Shown piece by piece: positions 54,201 to 62,048 of a stretch of DNA of 64,000 nt. A program made the translations under genes and the position numbers. A model generated the notes under the pieces. That model made no database searches. It was not told where the DNA came from and saw only the letters and a program-made list of their open reading frames with translations. The stretch is taken from NCBI RefSeq assembly GCF_047495875.1, contig NC_092497.1, forward strand, positions 68,772,511 through 68,836,510, read 5' to 3'. How positions within the stretch are numbered: position 1 is the first letter of the stretch; each line of letters starts with the position of its first letter. Origin of the DNA: Pithys albifrons albifrons. Lineage: Eukaryota > Chordata > Aves > Passeriformes > Thamnophilidae.

Positions 54201-57200
54201 AAACAGTATGTATTCTGGTAAGGCCACACATCTGGTTTTCCACACACAGAGGGGAAAAAATTTAAATACCCAAGTCTGAAACTCAGATTTCTGGTTCTTG
54301 AACTGTTTAAACTCAGATTTCCTTTAATAAAATTAAGCAAAGCCTTTGCATGGCCAGTAAGGATGGCTTAGTGTTTTCTCTGCAAAACTGCTTGCAACTA
54401 AAATACAGCTTTGAAAATAAAATAATTGTTTAATCACTTTTTGGGGGCAACCTGCTACCCACAAAAAGCTCAGTCTAAAATTTAAGGTGTTAATACTGCA
54501 GTAAAGACAATGAAGAATGTTATCCTGATGGTCACATCTAAGTGCCAGTGTACCTTTTTTTTTCCCAAGGAACACACCAAAGAGACTCAAATATTTGAAA
54601 TGCTGGCCCTTATATCACAAATGCTGCAAGGTGATGCACCACATTAGCTCTGAAATGAAATACATAAATGTGCATGGATCTGTGTGGGTATCCCTCTCAG
54701 AATACATGAAAAACTATAATGACATAATTGCCCCCTATCTCCAAATTTCTGGTATGGGATATTACCCACGTATTTGTATAACAATGTTTTTTCGGGGATC
54801 CTGTGCTGTTCCTGGAATTTAAAAAACATAGAATAGCTTGATTATGTTGAATAATTTTACAGTAAAATTATGTAGTCCCAAAAATACTGTCCTCATTCTT
54901 GAAAAATTCTCTTAAAAGCTAGCAAAGAATTTAGTCTTTCATTATTTTGAAATGCAGATGCTCACTTTGCTTTAAAACCTTACCACAGGAAGACAATGAA
55001 GAATATAAAAAAAAAAAAAAAAAAAGACAAAATTCTTAATTAAGACTATGTTTTAGTAAGCTTTGTTAGGTGCTACTTAGATTAGAAGGGACAGGTTGTC
55101 ACCTGACTTAAGCAACCAAAGAACTATTTCACACCAAATGCAGCAAACTGAGGTGTAAAAACAGTGTAAGAGGAGTTTCTCTCTCTTCTGCTCATGGCTG
55201 TGGTGCTGGGTGGATATACTAAGCTGTTCTGGGAGGGCTAGGCCCCACCGCCGCCTCACCGCTACTCTAACTCAGGGAAGTAAATTGTCACCTTCTCCCT
55301 TCCCCCTGTTCAGGTATCTCTTGGAAAGTTAGCCTTATTGGGGTGGTCGGAGTGGTTCAGCTTTGCTATTCAGTGGGAAGATGGAGAATCGTTATCTCTT
55401 ACCTTTGTGTGTATGTGTTGTATTGCATTTTGCTTTTAATTTTCCTTTTGTGTGTAAACACATAACCCATTTCTGTTTTCAATTTCATTTTTTTTCTCCC
55501 TTTCCTTTGGCATGAGGAGGGAGCTACACTGCTGTGGTGAATAATTGGCATTTTGTCAAGGTAAAACCACAACAATTAGGAAGCCTACAACAATAACCTA
55601 GGATACATTTTATCAACAGTGACTCATGTATATAGATACATGACAGCATTGGCAAAAATGTAACTCATTATATAAGCATATCCTTTTATTCCAACAAGAT
55701 TACATCAAATCATAATTTTAAATGCATGGGCAGGTGATTAAACCTTCAGACAGTGAAGGTACTTTGACCACCTGTTCCCAAAATGCCAGGTCTCTTCAAA
55801 TTAGAATACTTTTGCGGAAGGATGGAATGCTCTACCATCCACTCTAAACTGATAAATGACAGCTACCTCTAACCACACTGGAACTGGACTGACCTCTTTC
55901 ACGGCCATCCTCATAAATAAGTGGAGGCTTCTATTACCAACAACTTCATTAATCTCATATGCTTATCTGACCCAGCCCTAGTTACCACAGATCTGAGAAA
56001 AAGAGCCACTAGATTTGGAAGACATAAAGCCAGCACTGGTATGTCTACAGCACAATCCACAACTTCGAGAACAACTTCATTTTTACATGGTGCATATGGA
56101 CAAGGTTAACACCACAACCACAATAGCTAGAAAGAATTGGACTTTCAGGCAGAGTTAGAATCCTGCAAATTGTGTGAAGAACTTGAAAAGAAAGTGTGTT
56201 ATTAACTGGATATGTCAAAACCTGTACTAATCACTGCAAGTTTAAAATAGTACTCCCAAGAGCAGAAATTTAGGCACAAGAGCAACAGCTTCTTTCTATG
56301 TACTAACAAAAAATTGAAAGTGATTTCAGAAAACAGAGTGTTTTTGCTGTTTGTCACATATGTACTGAAATGTTTTAAGTAATACTTTTTGCATTAACAT
56401 CATGTGTCGTACTTTATGTCTGGCAGTCAAAACCAAACTCCATTACAAAGATGAAATAAAATCACTTGTGCAACAGCCAGGAGAGTCCACCTCTAAGAAT
56501 GACAAACACCTTGAGCAAATCCTTACTTTCTTTAGAAGAGTCATACTACGAGTGCAAAATTCTGACTACTCCCAATCTTTCAAAATAATGAGGCAAACAG
56601 TAATAATGATGACTGCTCATGACACTAATAACTTTCCTAAGAACATCCGAAGCCTCTCAGACAAGCGATTTTATCTTTGAAATCCATGAAAATGTAATCT
56701 GAAGGTGAATTATCCATCTGAAGCTGCAACTTAAAGGTAAATTAATATGTAAAAACAAACAAAATTTTCATTTAAAATACTTCCATAAATAACCAGATTT
56801 CAATTATTAGCTTTTTCCTATTGCAATTCATCATCTAGTTTTACCTACTTTATATCTGGTCCAATGAGTGAATGCCGTCTCAGCATAGCCCGGGCCTGTG
56901 CATTGGTTAAGTTAGTGGTTGACTCTTCATTAATGGACAGGATGCAGTCCCCCACACCAATCCGCCCATCACGACTGATTGAGCCTCCATGGATCACGCT
57001 GCGAACTATCATTCCCAAGCCATCTTTATTGGAACTTACTGTCATCCCTATAGCAAAAACATATGAAACAGTTAATGAATGTCTTTAAGCCCCAGCTCTG
57101 GGTGCCAGCCTGGGGCACGGGGAGGTAAAAGTCAGTCAGCCAACCTGCCAGAATCAGTAAGTGTATAAATGTTGCTCTAAGTCTCCCCTGCATTTCTTCT

Positions 57201-60200
57201 ATCCAATAGGAGACAGCAATTACAAATCACAACCACAGTACCCTTACTTTACCTTGTTGTCATTTCACATACTAGGCTCTGTATAAAAAAATTAAGATAG
57301 TAGGAAATTTAAGCAAAAAACAAAGAAAAAGGTAATGAAATTGCTAGTCAAATTTACCACTATTCTGATGGTTCACTTTCGCATTTGACTTACAGTATCT
57401 GGAATGGAGAAAGTCCTGTCAGAAGTGGACTTGTGAAGAAAATGAAGAAACTAAGTCTAAGGCCTTAAAAACTGAGGTTTTTAATGTTGTTTAAATGTAC
57501 AAGATGGAGTCTATTGTTCTTTTTGCTAAATCACCCTTCATCTTCCCAGAATCCCCTGAGTTACCCTTATCTCCCACTTTGGAATACCTGCAGTGTCCTT
57601 GATGAAGGCTCAGAAAGTTTCCTCAAGCCTATATCTAACCCTTTCTATTGGCCCTTAACACTTAAATTCTATTGGTTAAAAGTCCAAAGTCCCTCGGGAT
57701 TCCTATTGGTCATCTTCTGATTCTCCTTGAGCCCATGAATACCCCCTTCTGTTATCAATAAACGGCTCTGTCTCTCTCTCTCTCGTCCTTCGACTGTGGT
57801 CCCTGTGTGGGTTCCCTGGGGGCTACATGGTAGGGGGCAGCGAGGGGAGCACACCTCTCTAGGTAATGGGCTAAGCCCTGGACCTAGAGACCCCCACTCA
57901 ACTGTTGCAGTTCACTGAGTTTATGCACCACATTTCAGTTTAGTTAATGAAGACTCCCTTTGGAAAGAAGGTGAGATGACTAAACAGGTAATTAGGAGCC
58001 TAGGCCCGATACAAACACACGCTTACTTTCAACAGAAAGGCCAAATCAGATCTCATGGGCATAGCAGCTGCCTTCCCACTCTCCTAGGCCATCCACAGCT
58101 TAGGCCTAAAAATATGTTCTGACTTCTGTGATAGCCTGCATTGCTTATAGATACAGTCCACTATTTGAGTTATACCACGATCCCACCTGTGGTGCAGCAG
58201 GACACTAGTTCTCAGTATTTACAAACACCTCTTAACTACACTTTCTTCTCACTAATGGGAAATGAGACAAGTACGCTCTTGTGCCTCCTTCCCCATGGGG
58301 AGCCCATAAGGATTTACTTGTGCTGGTCTTCACGTGTCTTTGTGATTGTTCTTATATGCAAGAGTTGTGTCACTCTTGTTTTCAGTGCAGCTGGTGCTCA
58401 TGAAACAAACCCTGCTAACAGTTTCAGGAAAAACTTTTCTTCACTAAGGCAGTGGAAAAGTAGCTGCAGGATTGGGACCCCTGAAATCCACCCAGTAGAC
58501 TTTCACTATCTTAATGCTGCCAAACCTGGTATTTTATTTTCTTTGTGCACTAACGTGAAAGTTTTCATTTATTAACAAGGTGAAGGCACTGAAATAAGAG
58601 CACCTTATAGAGGAGTTTCTGTTAGAGAAGCAGGCAGTGAGTACGCCACTGTTCTCCTGGTTTCACTAAAAATGATAATATTGGGCCAAAAATACTACCT
58701 CTTAAATGTATCAATAATATGATTTTTAGAAATATTGCAGTACTTCAGATAAAAGTACAAACTCATAGCAAGGAAGTAAACAGCCTGTTTAAACCCTTTT
58801 GACCATCCTCAGGAAGCAACATCATTTTGTGCTTACCAATATTTGAAAGTTGTCTGCAGTTCTTTGGCCAAAGTGCTCTTTTACAGCATTCCTTGGCTGT
58901 ATCTTGTTTTTCCACTATATTAGTACAGACATTAAAAAACAATGCACTTAAATTGTTCTGTTAGCATTTAGAAAAGACTAACCTTACAGGAAAAAAACCT
59001 CTCAAGTGAGACTTTTGTGTCCACAGCGACAGCAAATGGATCCAGTGCCATCACAGTCAAAAAGGCAAGAGCAGCAAAGAATGAATATCCTTTCCCCACT
59101 AAATGGAAAATATTTCATCTTGACTTATACAATTTAAAAAGGAAAATGGAAAGCCATATTCCTGACAAGGTTAAAAAAATGTTAGCTAACTTACCTAGAC
59201 TTGAATTGCCTTTTGCAATAGTGATAGTCTTCTCATACATGTTTTTGACTGAATTTGGTATTGCGGAACTTCCCTCCAAAGATCCTGGGCATCTGTTTTC
59301 CATTAAAAGCAATTGATCCTAACACAAGGGAAAATAACATCAGTTCAGAATACTGAGATAAAACTATGATTGGTCATACTGATCTCAACTCATCTTACAC
59401 AAAAGCTATGCGCATAATTAAGACAGATATCTTATACAGACATTGGAAAAGTCAAGCCATCAAAGATCATACCTAAGGCTTCTGTTTTCATTCAAGCAAT
59501 ATACCAAATCTGTCACAAAGTATGCTTTTAATCTAGGGACATCAGTTACACTCTTAAAATTAGTAGGATGAATTCAAGGCCTTCGGACGCATTTACCATA
59601 GATGTCTGACAATTTGTCAATATTAAAGTAACAAATCTGGTAAGAAATTGTAGCTCTTTTAAGCATCTCCTAATAAATCAGTGAATGGCACAAATAAGAA
59701 ATACATGTCACAGTGACTGTCATGCAAAGGAATATTATGTGTGCACACTGCAGCATCACAGTTTGTGAGCTGACTTGCACAGGCTTGCAAGAACACCGTG
59801 ATACAAGACATTCACACCACTCCCCCTTGGCCTGTTTCCAGCTCTGCACCTCCCCCTTGCACTCATGTCTCTGCAAAGGTTAACACGGAATACAAAAATA
59901 CCTCTGTCCTGTCCCATGGGTATGCTGTGGTCCAGCACCATGTAGTGATGTGAGGTCTTAGCAGACTTTTATATACCACTGTAATGCTAGCCTCAGAGAA
60001 ACTACTATCTTGGTGCAATAAATAATGTCCTGTTTGGGAAAGGGCTAAATTCTGCAGTTTTGATGTGAGATAACACTTATGATGAACACTAATAATCAAA
60101 AAATTATGCATTGGAGTTGGTCAGTGACAATTTCTGTAGGAAATTCTGTGGTCTAATATGGACTTCTGGTAGGTTTTTATAAATCACTATTTTAAAAAAT

Positions 60201-60504
60201 AAAGTAATAGCTTTACTTTTCCATGGGCATCAAGCTGTGTGGTAGTAGCAAGATTTGTATTTAGTGCAATGTCTGATGCTGTCTGAGATCCAGTCCATGT
60301 TGCTTCATTTTCATTTTTATTTTGGTTGGTATACGAAACATCCAGAGGCAGAAGATCCGTTTTAGTAAAATCAGTCGCAGCTTCCAGGCTACCACCCACT
60401 ATGGACTTTTGCTCTGTCAGTCTCTGATTTAGATCCATGTTGTACAGATTTGTGTCAGATACATGGAAATCAGCTGCAGTATTTTCACATTCCTCTCCAA
60501 CAGA
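18128..60504 (-). CDS. MPDZ: MPDZ (MUPP1), 3' half: 30 exons encoding PDZ6-PDZ13 (partial gene)
   Basis: Scaffold protein of tight junctions and synapses; its PDZ domains bind C-terminal tails of membrane proteins. The exons, high to low coordinate, join in one frame: 3738 bases, 1245 codons plus stop, with matching splice phases at every junction and no internal stop. Eight PDZ domains are visible by their carboxylate-binding loops: [48 protein letters not shown] and GLGFSIV. Order, spacing and sequence correspond to PDZ6-13 of vertebrate MPDZ. The paralogue PATJ is less likely, because blocks such as [20 protein letters not shown] and [20 protein letters not shown] read as MPDZ. The 5' half (L27, PDZ1-5) is outside the window. 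Identity is from family knowledge; exon edges are from GT/AG sites and frame continuity. Confidence 0.93.
19047..19170 (-). CDS. MPDZ: MPDZ exon: first half of PDZ13
   Basis: One base plus 41 codons: [20 protein letters not shown], then [20 protein letters not shown] and [10 protein letters not shown] is the binding loop of the last PDZ domain. Acceptor tttcttag, donor AAG|gtaggt. Confidence 0.96.
20145..20257 (-). CDS. MPDZ: MPDZ exon: linker between PDZ12 and PDZ13
   Basis: 37 codons plus two bases: [20 protein letters not shown], then [17 protein letters not shown]. Sequence as in MPDZ with small changes. Acceptor gttcctag, donor AGG|gtcagt. Confidence 0.94.
20377..20481 (-). CDS. MPDZ: MPDZ exon: end of PDZ12
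   Basis: 35 codons, phase 0/0: [20 protein letters not shown], then [15 protein letters not shown]. The helix alpha2 His (GMTHSQ) is present. Acceptor cttctgcag, donor CAG|gtaaaa. Confidence 0.96.
21377..21499 (-). CDS. MPDZ: MPDZ exon: PDZ12 binding loop
   Basis: 41 codons, phase 0/0: [20 protein letters not shown], then [20 protein letters not shown] and [10 protein letters not shown] is the binding loop. Acceptor tataacag, donor AGA|gtaagt. Confidence 0.95.
22534..22577 (-). CDS. MPDZ: MPDZ small exon: first strand of PDZ12
   Basis: 44 bases: two bases plus 14 codons, [14 protein letters not shown]. It matches [13 protein letters not shown] of MPDZ. Acceptor tttgacag, donor AAG|gtaagt. 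It is too short for ORF-based detection. Confidence 0.93.
23238..23334 (-). CDS. MPDZ: MPDZ exon: Ser-rich linker before PDZ12
   Basis: 32 codons plus one base: [19 protein letters not shown], then [13 protein letters not shown]. The VSEGS/SLSSF block is as in MPDZ. Acceptor gtatttag, donor CCA|gtaagt. Confidence 0.94.
24372..24464 (-). CDS. Candidate MPDZ cassette exon between PDZ11 and PDZ12 (unconfirmed)
   Basis: A 93-base, stop-free, phase-0 block between AG (ttatagacag) and a plausible donor (GAA|gttagt). It would insert 31 residues: [20 protein letters not shown], then [11 protein letters not shown], between SSQ and VSEG without changing frame. The open frame is longer than the block on both sides, in AT-rich intron sequence. 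I do not recognise the peptide. It may be a true alternative exon or a chance open frame. Confidence 0.4.
24648..24734 (-). CDS. MPDZ: MPDZ exon: end of PDZ11
   Basis: 29 codons, phase 0/0: [20 protein letters not shown], then ERRTSQSSQ. The acceptor is gttcttcag, because the frame then supplies CSLG directly after AALLK. A second AG ten bases further in would break the frame. Donor CAG|gtacgt. Confidence 0.95.
27466..27775 (-). mobile_element. CR1 3' fragment in an MPDZ intron
   Basis: Begins cacagaatcatagaattg and continues with the inverse of the CR1 3' region, for example ggatgggtcctccacagc and ctctgggcaacctattcc. About 310 bases, no coding frame left. Same strand as MPDZ. Confidence 0.9.
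28154..28301 (-). CDS. MPDZ: MPDZ exon: body of PDZ11
   Basis: One base plus 49 codons: [20 protein letters not shown], then [20 protein letters not shown] and [19 protein letters not shown] matches MPDZ better than the PATJ counterpart as I remember it. Acceptor atttgcag, donor AAG|gtattg. Confidence 0.96.
28568..28761 (-). CDS. MPDZ: MPDZ exon: end of PDZ10 and start of PDZ11
   Basis: 64 codons plus two bases. [20 protein letters not shown] is helix alpha2 of PDZ10. Then [20 protein letters not shown] starts PDZ11 with its GLGLSIVG loop. Only about 20 residues lie between the two domains, so they probably form a tandem unit. Acceptor tattgcag, donor AAAAG|gtaagt. Confidence 0.96.
28850..29896 (+). 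mobile_element. Solo LTR of an ERVL-type endogenous retrovirus in an MPDZ intron
   Basis: About 1047 bases between tgtattgggtttgcacaac and gccagggtcaacc...gggaca, both typical of bird ERVL LTR ends. It has a polyadenylation signal (agtaataaatg) near 29701 in the + orientation, antisense to MPDZ. The long open frames inside (for example 29592-28969, minus) are not genes. No internal viral sequence remains. Flanking duplication not clear. Confidence 0.8.
29919..30002 (-). CDS. MPDZ: MPDZ exon: central PDZ10
   Basis: 28 codons, phase 0/0: [20 protein letters not shown], then WAGDQILE. Acceptor tccacag, donor GAG|gtatag. An ERVL-type LTR ends about 20 bases from its donor, in the antisense orientation. 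Confidence 0.96.
30344..30489 (-). CDS. MPDZ: MPDZ exon: start of PDZ10
   Basis: Two bases plus 48 codons: [20 protein letters not shown], then [20 protein letters not shown] and [17 protein letters not shown] is the binding loop. Human MPDZ PDZ10 is a well-known ligand-binding domain (for example of 5-HT2C and claudin tails). Acceptor tgttttag, donor CTG|gttggt. Confidence 0.96.
31254..31431 (-). CDS. MPDZ: MPDZ exon: end of PDZ9 and linker to PDZ10
   Basis: 59 codons plus one base. [17 protein letters not shown] completes PDZ9; then a Ser/Pro/Ala-rich linker ends [12 protein letters not shown]. Acceptor atcattcag, donor AAAA|gtaatg. Confidence 0.94.
32680..32754 (-). CDS. MPDZ: MPDZ exon: central PDZ9
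   Basis: 25 codons, phase 0/0: [20 protein letters not shown], then YPVEK. Acceptor ttttccag, donor AAG|gtgctt. Only about 90 bases separate it from the preceding exon, the shortest intron of the set. Confidence 0.95.
32846..32938 (-). CDS. MPDZ: MPDZ exon: PDZ9 binding loop
   Basis: 31 codons, phase 0/0: [20 protein letters not shown], then [11 protein letters not shown]. The carboxylate-binding loop reads GFGI rather than the GLGI I recall for human MPDZ. Acceptor tgccccag, donor AAG|gtgtga. Confidence 0.94.
33540..33620 (-). CDS. MPDZ: MPDZ exon: linker and first strand of PDZ9
   Basis: 27 codons, phase 0/0: [19 protein letters not shown], then IQYVELPK, the first beta strand of PDZ9. 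Acceptor after a T-run (ttttttag), donor AAG|gtatgt. Confidence 0.93.
33961..34051 (-). CDS. MPDZ: MPDZ exon: linker between PDZ8 and PDZ9 (first part)
   Basis: One base plus 30 codons: [19 protein letters not shown], ending TLQHQE. The first eleven residues are as in MPDZ; the rest is variable linker. Acceptor ctactgcag, donor GAG|gtaaag. Confidence 0.92.
34346..34437 (-). CDS. MPDZ: MPDZ exon: end of PDZ8
   Basis: 30 codons plus two bases: [20 protein letters not shown], then [10 protein letters not shown]. The helix alpha2 His (GRTHQN) is present. Acceptor gttttag, donor CAG|gtaagt. It is separated from the previous exon by a 3.6 kb intron filled mostly by a CR1 element. Confidence 0.95.
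35060..37470 (+). mobile_element. Degenerate CR1 LINE, endonuclease to 3' part, in an MPDZ intron
   Basis: Reading + frames in pieces gives a CR1 endonuclease end ([20 protein letters not shown]), the start of the reverse transcriptase ([18 protein letters not shown]), its catalytic region with FADE in place of FADD, and the C-terminal block ([27 protein letters not shown]). Many stops and frameshifts; clearly inactive and older than the copy at 921. It is antisense to MPDZ and makes up most of the 34437-38005 intron. Confidence 0.9.
38005..38201 (-). CDS. MPDZ: MPDZ exon: most of PDZ8
   Basis: Two bases plus 65 codons. [20 protein letters not shown] leads into [20 protein letters not shown] and then [28 protein letters not shown] is the binding loop. 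The intron falls after LLE, as in the other PDZ exons. Acceptor acatttag, donor GAG|gtgagt. Confidence 0.96.
38718..38880 (-). CDS. MPDZ: MPDZ exon: linker before PDZ8
   Basis: 54 codons plus one base. Starts [18 protein letters not shown], has a Pro run (LPPPSAF) and ends [13 protein letters not shown], the conserved acidic block just before PDZ8 in MPDZ. Acceptor ccacag, donor GGA|gtaagt. Confidence 0.93.
40683..40830 (-). mobile_element. Internally deleted ERVL-type LTR
   Basis: On the minus strand it starts tgtattgagtttgcatgg and ends with the same 3' block as the LTR at 28850 (gatagagcagctttggtggg, then aaggtcaacctaccaca). Only 148 bases remain, so the middle of the LTR is missing. Confidence 0.7.
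41592..41663 (-). CDS. MPDZ: MPDZ small exon with third NPF motif
   Basis: 24 codons, phase 0/0: [12 protein letters not shown], then [12 protein letters not shown]. Acceptor gttactgtag after a pyrimidine-rich stretch; donor AAG|gtttgt. The frame upstream of the acceptor is closed by that same TAG, which fixes the start. The motif and symmetric phase resemble the two neighbouring exons. It is probably alternatively spliced; no transcript evidence is available here. Confidence 0.75.
42852..42953 (-). CDS. MPDZ: MPDZ small exon with second NPF motif (counterpart of the human optional 33-residue segment)
   Basis: 34 codons, phase 0/0. It ends [18 protein letters not shown], closely matching the [18 protein letters not shown] segment present in the longer human MPDZ isoform and absent from a shorter one. 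The preferred acceptor is the pyrimidine-rich ccttttag at 42954-42955. An alternative acceptor (ttctgcag) would start the exon at 42929 and drop eight codons. Donor AAG|gttgga. Confidence 0.88.
45233..45316 (-). CDS. MPDZ: MPDZ small exon with first NPF motif
   Basis: 28 codons, phase 0/0, Ser/Pro-rich: [13 protein letters not shown], then [11 protein letters not shown]. It has good splice sites (gttccccag acceptor, AAG|gtaaag donor) and lies between the end of PDZ7 and the linker before PDZ8. NPF is the core ligand of EH domains. Because it is symmetric it could be included or skipped without changing frame. I do not recall this exact exon from mammalian MPDZ. Confidence 0.78.
45610..45687 (-). 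other. Exon-like block ending in a stop, in the PDZ7-PDZ8 linker region
   Basis: After a good acceptor (atttccatttag) the phase-0 frame that follows SIISRPR reads [20 protein letters not shown], then KPQER and TAA. No usable GT donor precedes the stop. It could be an alternative terminal or poison exon, or a decayed cassette. The composition (acidic, then Ser/Thr/Pro) resembles the neighbouring linkers. I do not recognise the sequence. Confidence 0.3.
45844..45954 (-). CDS. MPDZ: MPDZ exon: end of PDZ7
   Basis: 37 codons, phase 0/0. [20 protein letters not shown] is helix alpha2 of PDZ7 with the usual His at its start, which favours ligands with Ser/Thr at position -2 (class I). It then reads [15 protein letters not shown]. 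Acceptor cctgtaatt-type with cag next to GTGGATG; donor AGG|gtaagc. Confidence 0.95.
48023..48200 (-). CDS. MPDZ: MPDZ exon: most of PDZ7
   Basis: One base plus 59 codons, ending in phase 0. It starts [29 protein letters not shown] is the carboxylate-binding loop. It continues through [20 protein letters not shown] to GDRIVE, where the intron falls, as it also does in several other PDZ domains of this gene. Acceptor cacaatag, donor GAG|gtacca. Confidence 0.95.
48675..48767 (-). CDS. MPDZ: MPDZ exon: acidic linker before PDZ7
   Basis: 93 bases, phase 2 at both ends. It encodes [20 protein letters not shown] and then NWNQPR, a Glu-rich linker characteristic of MPDZ between PDZ6 and PDZ7. The last split codon reads Lys with the next exon (human MPDZ has Arg). 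Acceptor catcatcag, donor AA|gtaagt. Confidence 0.93.
49564..49668 (-). CDS. MPDZ: MPDZ exon: end of PDZ6 and linker to PDZ7
   Basis: 105 bases, phase 2 in and phase 2 out. It begins [18 protein letters not shown], the last strand of PDZ6 and the stretch that follows it in MPDZ, then passes into an acidic linker ending [10 protein letters not shown]. Acceptor ttattgcag, donor AG|gtgagt. Confidence 0.92.
52585..52708 (-). other. Exon-like block in the large intron between PDZ6 exons
   Basis: A 124-base stop-free block between a strong acceptor (tttccactttacag) and donor (CAA|gtgagc), with higher GC than the surrounding intron. One frame reads [20 protein letters not shown], then [20 protein letters not shown]. 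Its length is not a multiple of three, so including it between the flanking MPDZ exons would shift the frame. It may be a fragment of another gene or repeat, or a regulated poison exon. Not recognised. Confidence 0.25.
55200..55575 (+). mobile_element. 3' part of a second type of ERV LTR
   Basis: Ends ggagctacactgctgtggtg, then ttttgtcaaggtaaaaccac and aaca, resembling another common avian ERV LTR end. The sequence before it is more GC-rich than the intron. The 5' boundary is uncertain. An A-run at 55006-55025 precedes it. Confidence 0.45.
56849..57047 (-). CDS. MPDZ: MPDZ exon: body of PDZ6
   Basis: 199 bases: two bases finish Gly, then 65 codons and two bases. Key blocks are [37 protein letters not shown] and [18 protein letters not shown]. 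The exon holds nearly all of PDZ6 after its first strand. The acceptor is tgctatag; the donor is weaker (AA|gtaggt). A large intron of about 7.2 kb separates it from the next exon. Confidence 0.95.
57485..57910 (+). mobile_element. ERV LTR plus short leader
   Basis: LTR of about 343 bases from tgttgt (57485) to ctaca (57827), with AATAAA at about 57759 and a CT-rich then GT-rich U5. Directly after it comes tggtagggggcagcgagg, placed and begun (TGG) like a primer-binding site, then about 60 bases of leader-like sequence before similarity is lost. No viral genes are seen. It lies in an MPDZ intron, antisense to the gene. Confidence 0.55.
59195..59318 (-). CDS. MPDZ: MPDZ exon: start of PDZ6
   Basis: 41 codons plus one base; enters in phase 0 after gtgttag and leaves in phase 1 at CTAG|gtaagt. 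It ends [14 protein letters not shown], the first beta strand of PDZ6. The split Gly codon is completed by the next exon to give the SSLGMTV carboxylate-binding loop. The first half ([19 protein letters not shown]) is linker. Confidence 0.92.
60217..60504 (-). CDS. MPDZ: MPDZ exon: linker between PDZ5 and PDZ6
   Basis: A 96-codon phase 0/0 exon. The acceptor follows tgttgaacag and the donor is AAA|gtaaag. The peptide starts [13 protein letters not shown] and ends TTQLDAHGK; it is acidic and rich in Ser, Thr and Asn, with no domain. The next exon continues in frame with DQLLLMEN. Human MPDZ has a long, poorly conserved linker at this place, so the assignment rests mainly on frame, splice sites and position rather than on sequence likeness. 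The frame stays open a little way upstream of the acceptor, so the 5' edge is the least certain part. Confidence 0.75.
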
Positions 60505-61332
60505 CTGTTCAACACAGGAGACAATGAACAATCACTAGTCATTCATAGTAGAATTCAAAAGCACACTTAATGCTAAAACCTTAAACAGAAACTATTCTCA
60601 CAAAATGTAAACATATCTGTTGTATGATTAGTAAGATCAACCTCATCTTTAGTTCCCTACAGGTATTCATTCTTCTATAAAGGGAACTTGATTTCTTGGA
60701 CAATTTCTTCTGTTTTAAAATACCAGAAATCAGTGAAAATAAGATACTGCTGAAGGCCAGATTCTAACTTGGACTCTTCAATAACTCTCTACTACCTTCA
60801 GAAAAGTAACATCCACTCACACATTCTTAAAATAGACATAACTCCAGTAAGTTTTTAAAATTAAACAGTTGTTTTTCTCAGGTCAAAGAACTTTCCAAGA
60901 CCAAGGTCTTTATTTTCAACACACTTAGCAAGCAAAGAGGAATTTCAAGCAGCTCAGACAATAAAAATGCAATCTAATCATTCATTTAACTGAGCAGAAA
61001 CATATTTAGATATCCCTTTCGCATAAAGAGTGAAAAGTAAAATCTTAATCAAGCCTCAGCAAAAAAAGAACATGGAGGATTTGAAGTGGGACCTCAATTA
61101 AATACAATCATATAGTTACAGAACTTTCTGCAAGTCTGTCTTTTACGGCTGCAGTACTATAACTAATTCTCTGCATATTTATTTAGATTTTCAAGATTGT
61201 GAGGCACTACTTTTAAAATGTTTCAAGGGTTTCAATATACAAATGGTGCAGTTTTGGATCTTAATGAAATTCTCTATCCTTATCAATGCAGAATTTGGGA
61301 GCTAATACCCAACCCCCATGGCACTAGACAAC

Positions 61333-61981
61333 AAAAAGGATGGCCAACTGCTTTCATTTCACCTCGATTGCTGAGGTGGTGAGGGGGGAGGGAGAGGTTT
61401 CTCCAGAGGGGCGGGACCTCACTTTTTTGGGCAGCTGGGGTAGGTGGAAGCCACCGATTGCCAGACTCATTAAGGTGTTTGGAGGGAGCCGAGTTGCCCT
61501 GGTTTTGGCCACCTATGACCCCAGCTCAGCTCTGGTGCTCTGTGCTGGTCATCAGAGGGAGAGAGACGTGGCCACTGCTTTGGATTCTGCTTCAGATCCC
61601 TTTCTGTTTGCAGAGGAGTGAGCACCACCACCGCCAGCTCCAGACCCCAGCCTCTCATCCCTGACCTGTGGACAAGGAGAGGACTCTGCACTGTCTGTCA
61701 GAGAGTTCCACCCCATCCTATTTTGTGGCCTTCATCTCCCATATGAGTTATTCTGAGGAGTCAGCGCCTCATGAACTACCTTTTGTCTTTGTTTTACTGG
61801 AGAATTGTGAGTCACTTTGCTGCCAGCCGAGGCACAGCAGCAACCCCTGCTGTCTATAAATATAATTGCACCAAGCGAGCAGAGACAAAAAAATCAGTTT
61901 CATCTAAAGGGTTTGTTAGTTGTTTGTTCTGTCCTACTTTTGGTTATATATATGTGTGTGTGTGCATATATACATACACAC

Positions 61982-62047
<66 letters not shown>
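61333..62047 (+). repeat. Unclassified interspersed repeat, copy 2, with (GATA)n(GACA)n tail
   Basis: Second copy of the family at 7929-8689, opposite orientation. It begins caaaaaggatggcc, is GC-rich to about 61830, then has agcaacccctgctgtct, a T-rich part, ttttggttatatatatgtg and a GATA/GACA microsatellite from about 61981. No obvious flanking duplication. It lies in an MPDZ intron, antisense to the gene. The longest open frame (93 codons at 61340) looks like a by-product of the GC content. Confidence 0.75.
61946..62047. repeat. Microsatellite: TA/TG stretch, then (GATA)n and (GACA)n
   Basis: tatatatatgtgtgtgtgtg, then about ten GATA units and five GACA units. It is the tail of repeat copy 2. 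Confidence 0.95.

Positions 62048-62048
<1 letters not shown>

Larger units (their letters stand above)
49669..56848. other. Largest MPDZ intron in the window
   Basis: About 7.2 kb between the two PDZ6 exons. It contains a CA/TA-rich simple-sequence region (53365-53640), an A-run at 55006, the LTR tail at 55.2-55.6 kb and the exon-like block at 52585-52708. No other coding signal was seen. Confidence 0.7.

Noticed and set aside
18128..60504. PATJ (INADL) instead of MPDZ
   Set aside because: PATJ is the close paralogue with a similar domain order, but the motifs around PDZ6, 8, 10 and 11 and the NPF linker read as MPDZ. A protein alignment would settle it.
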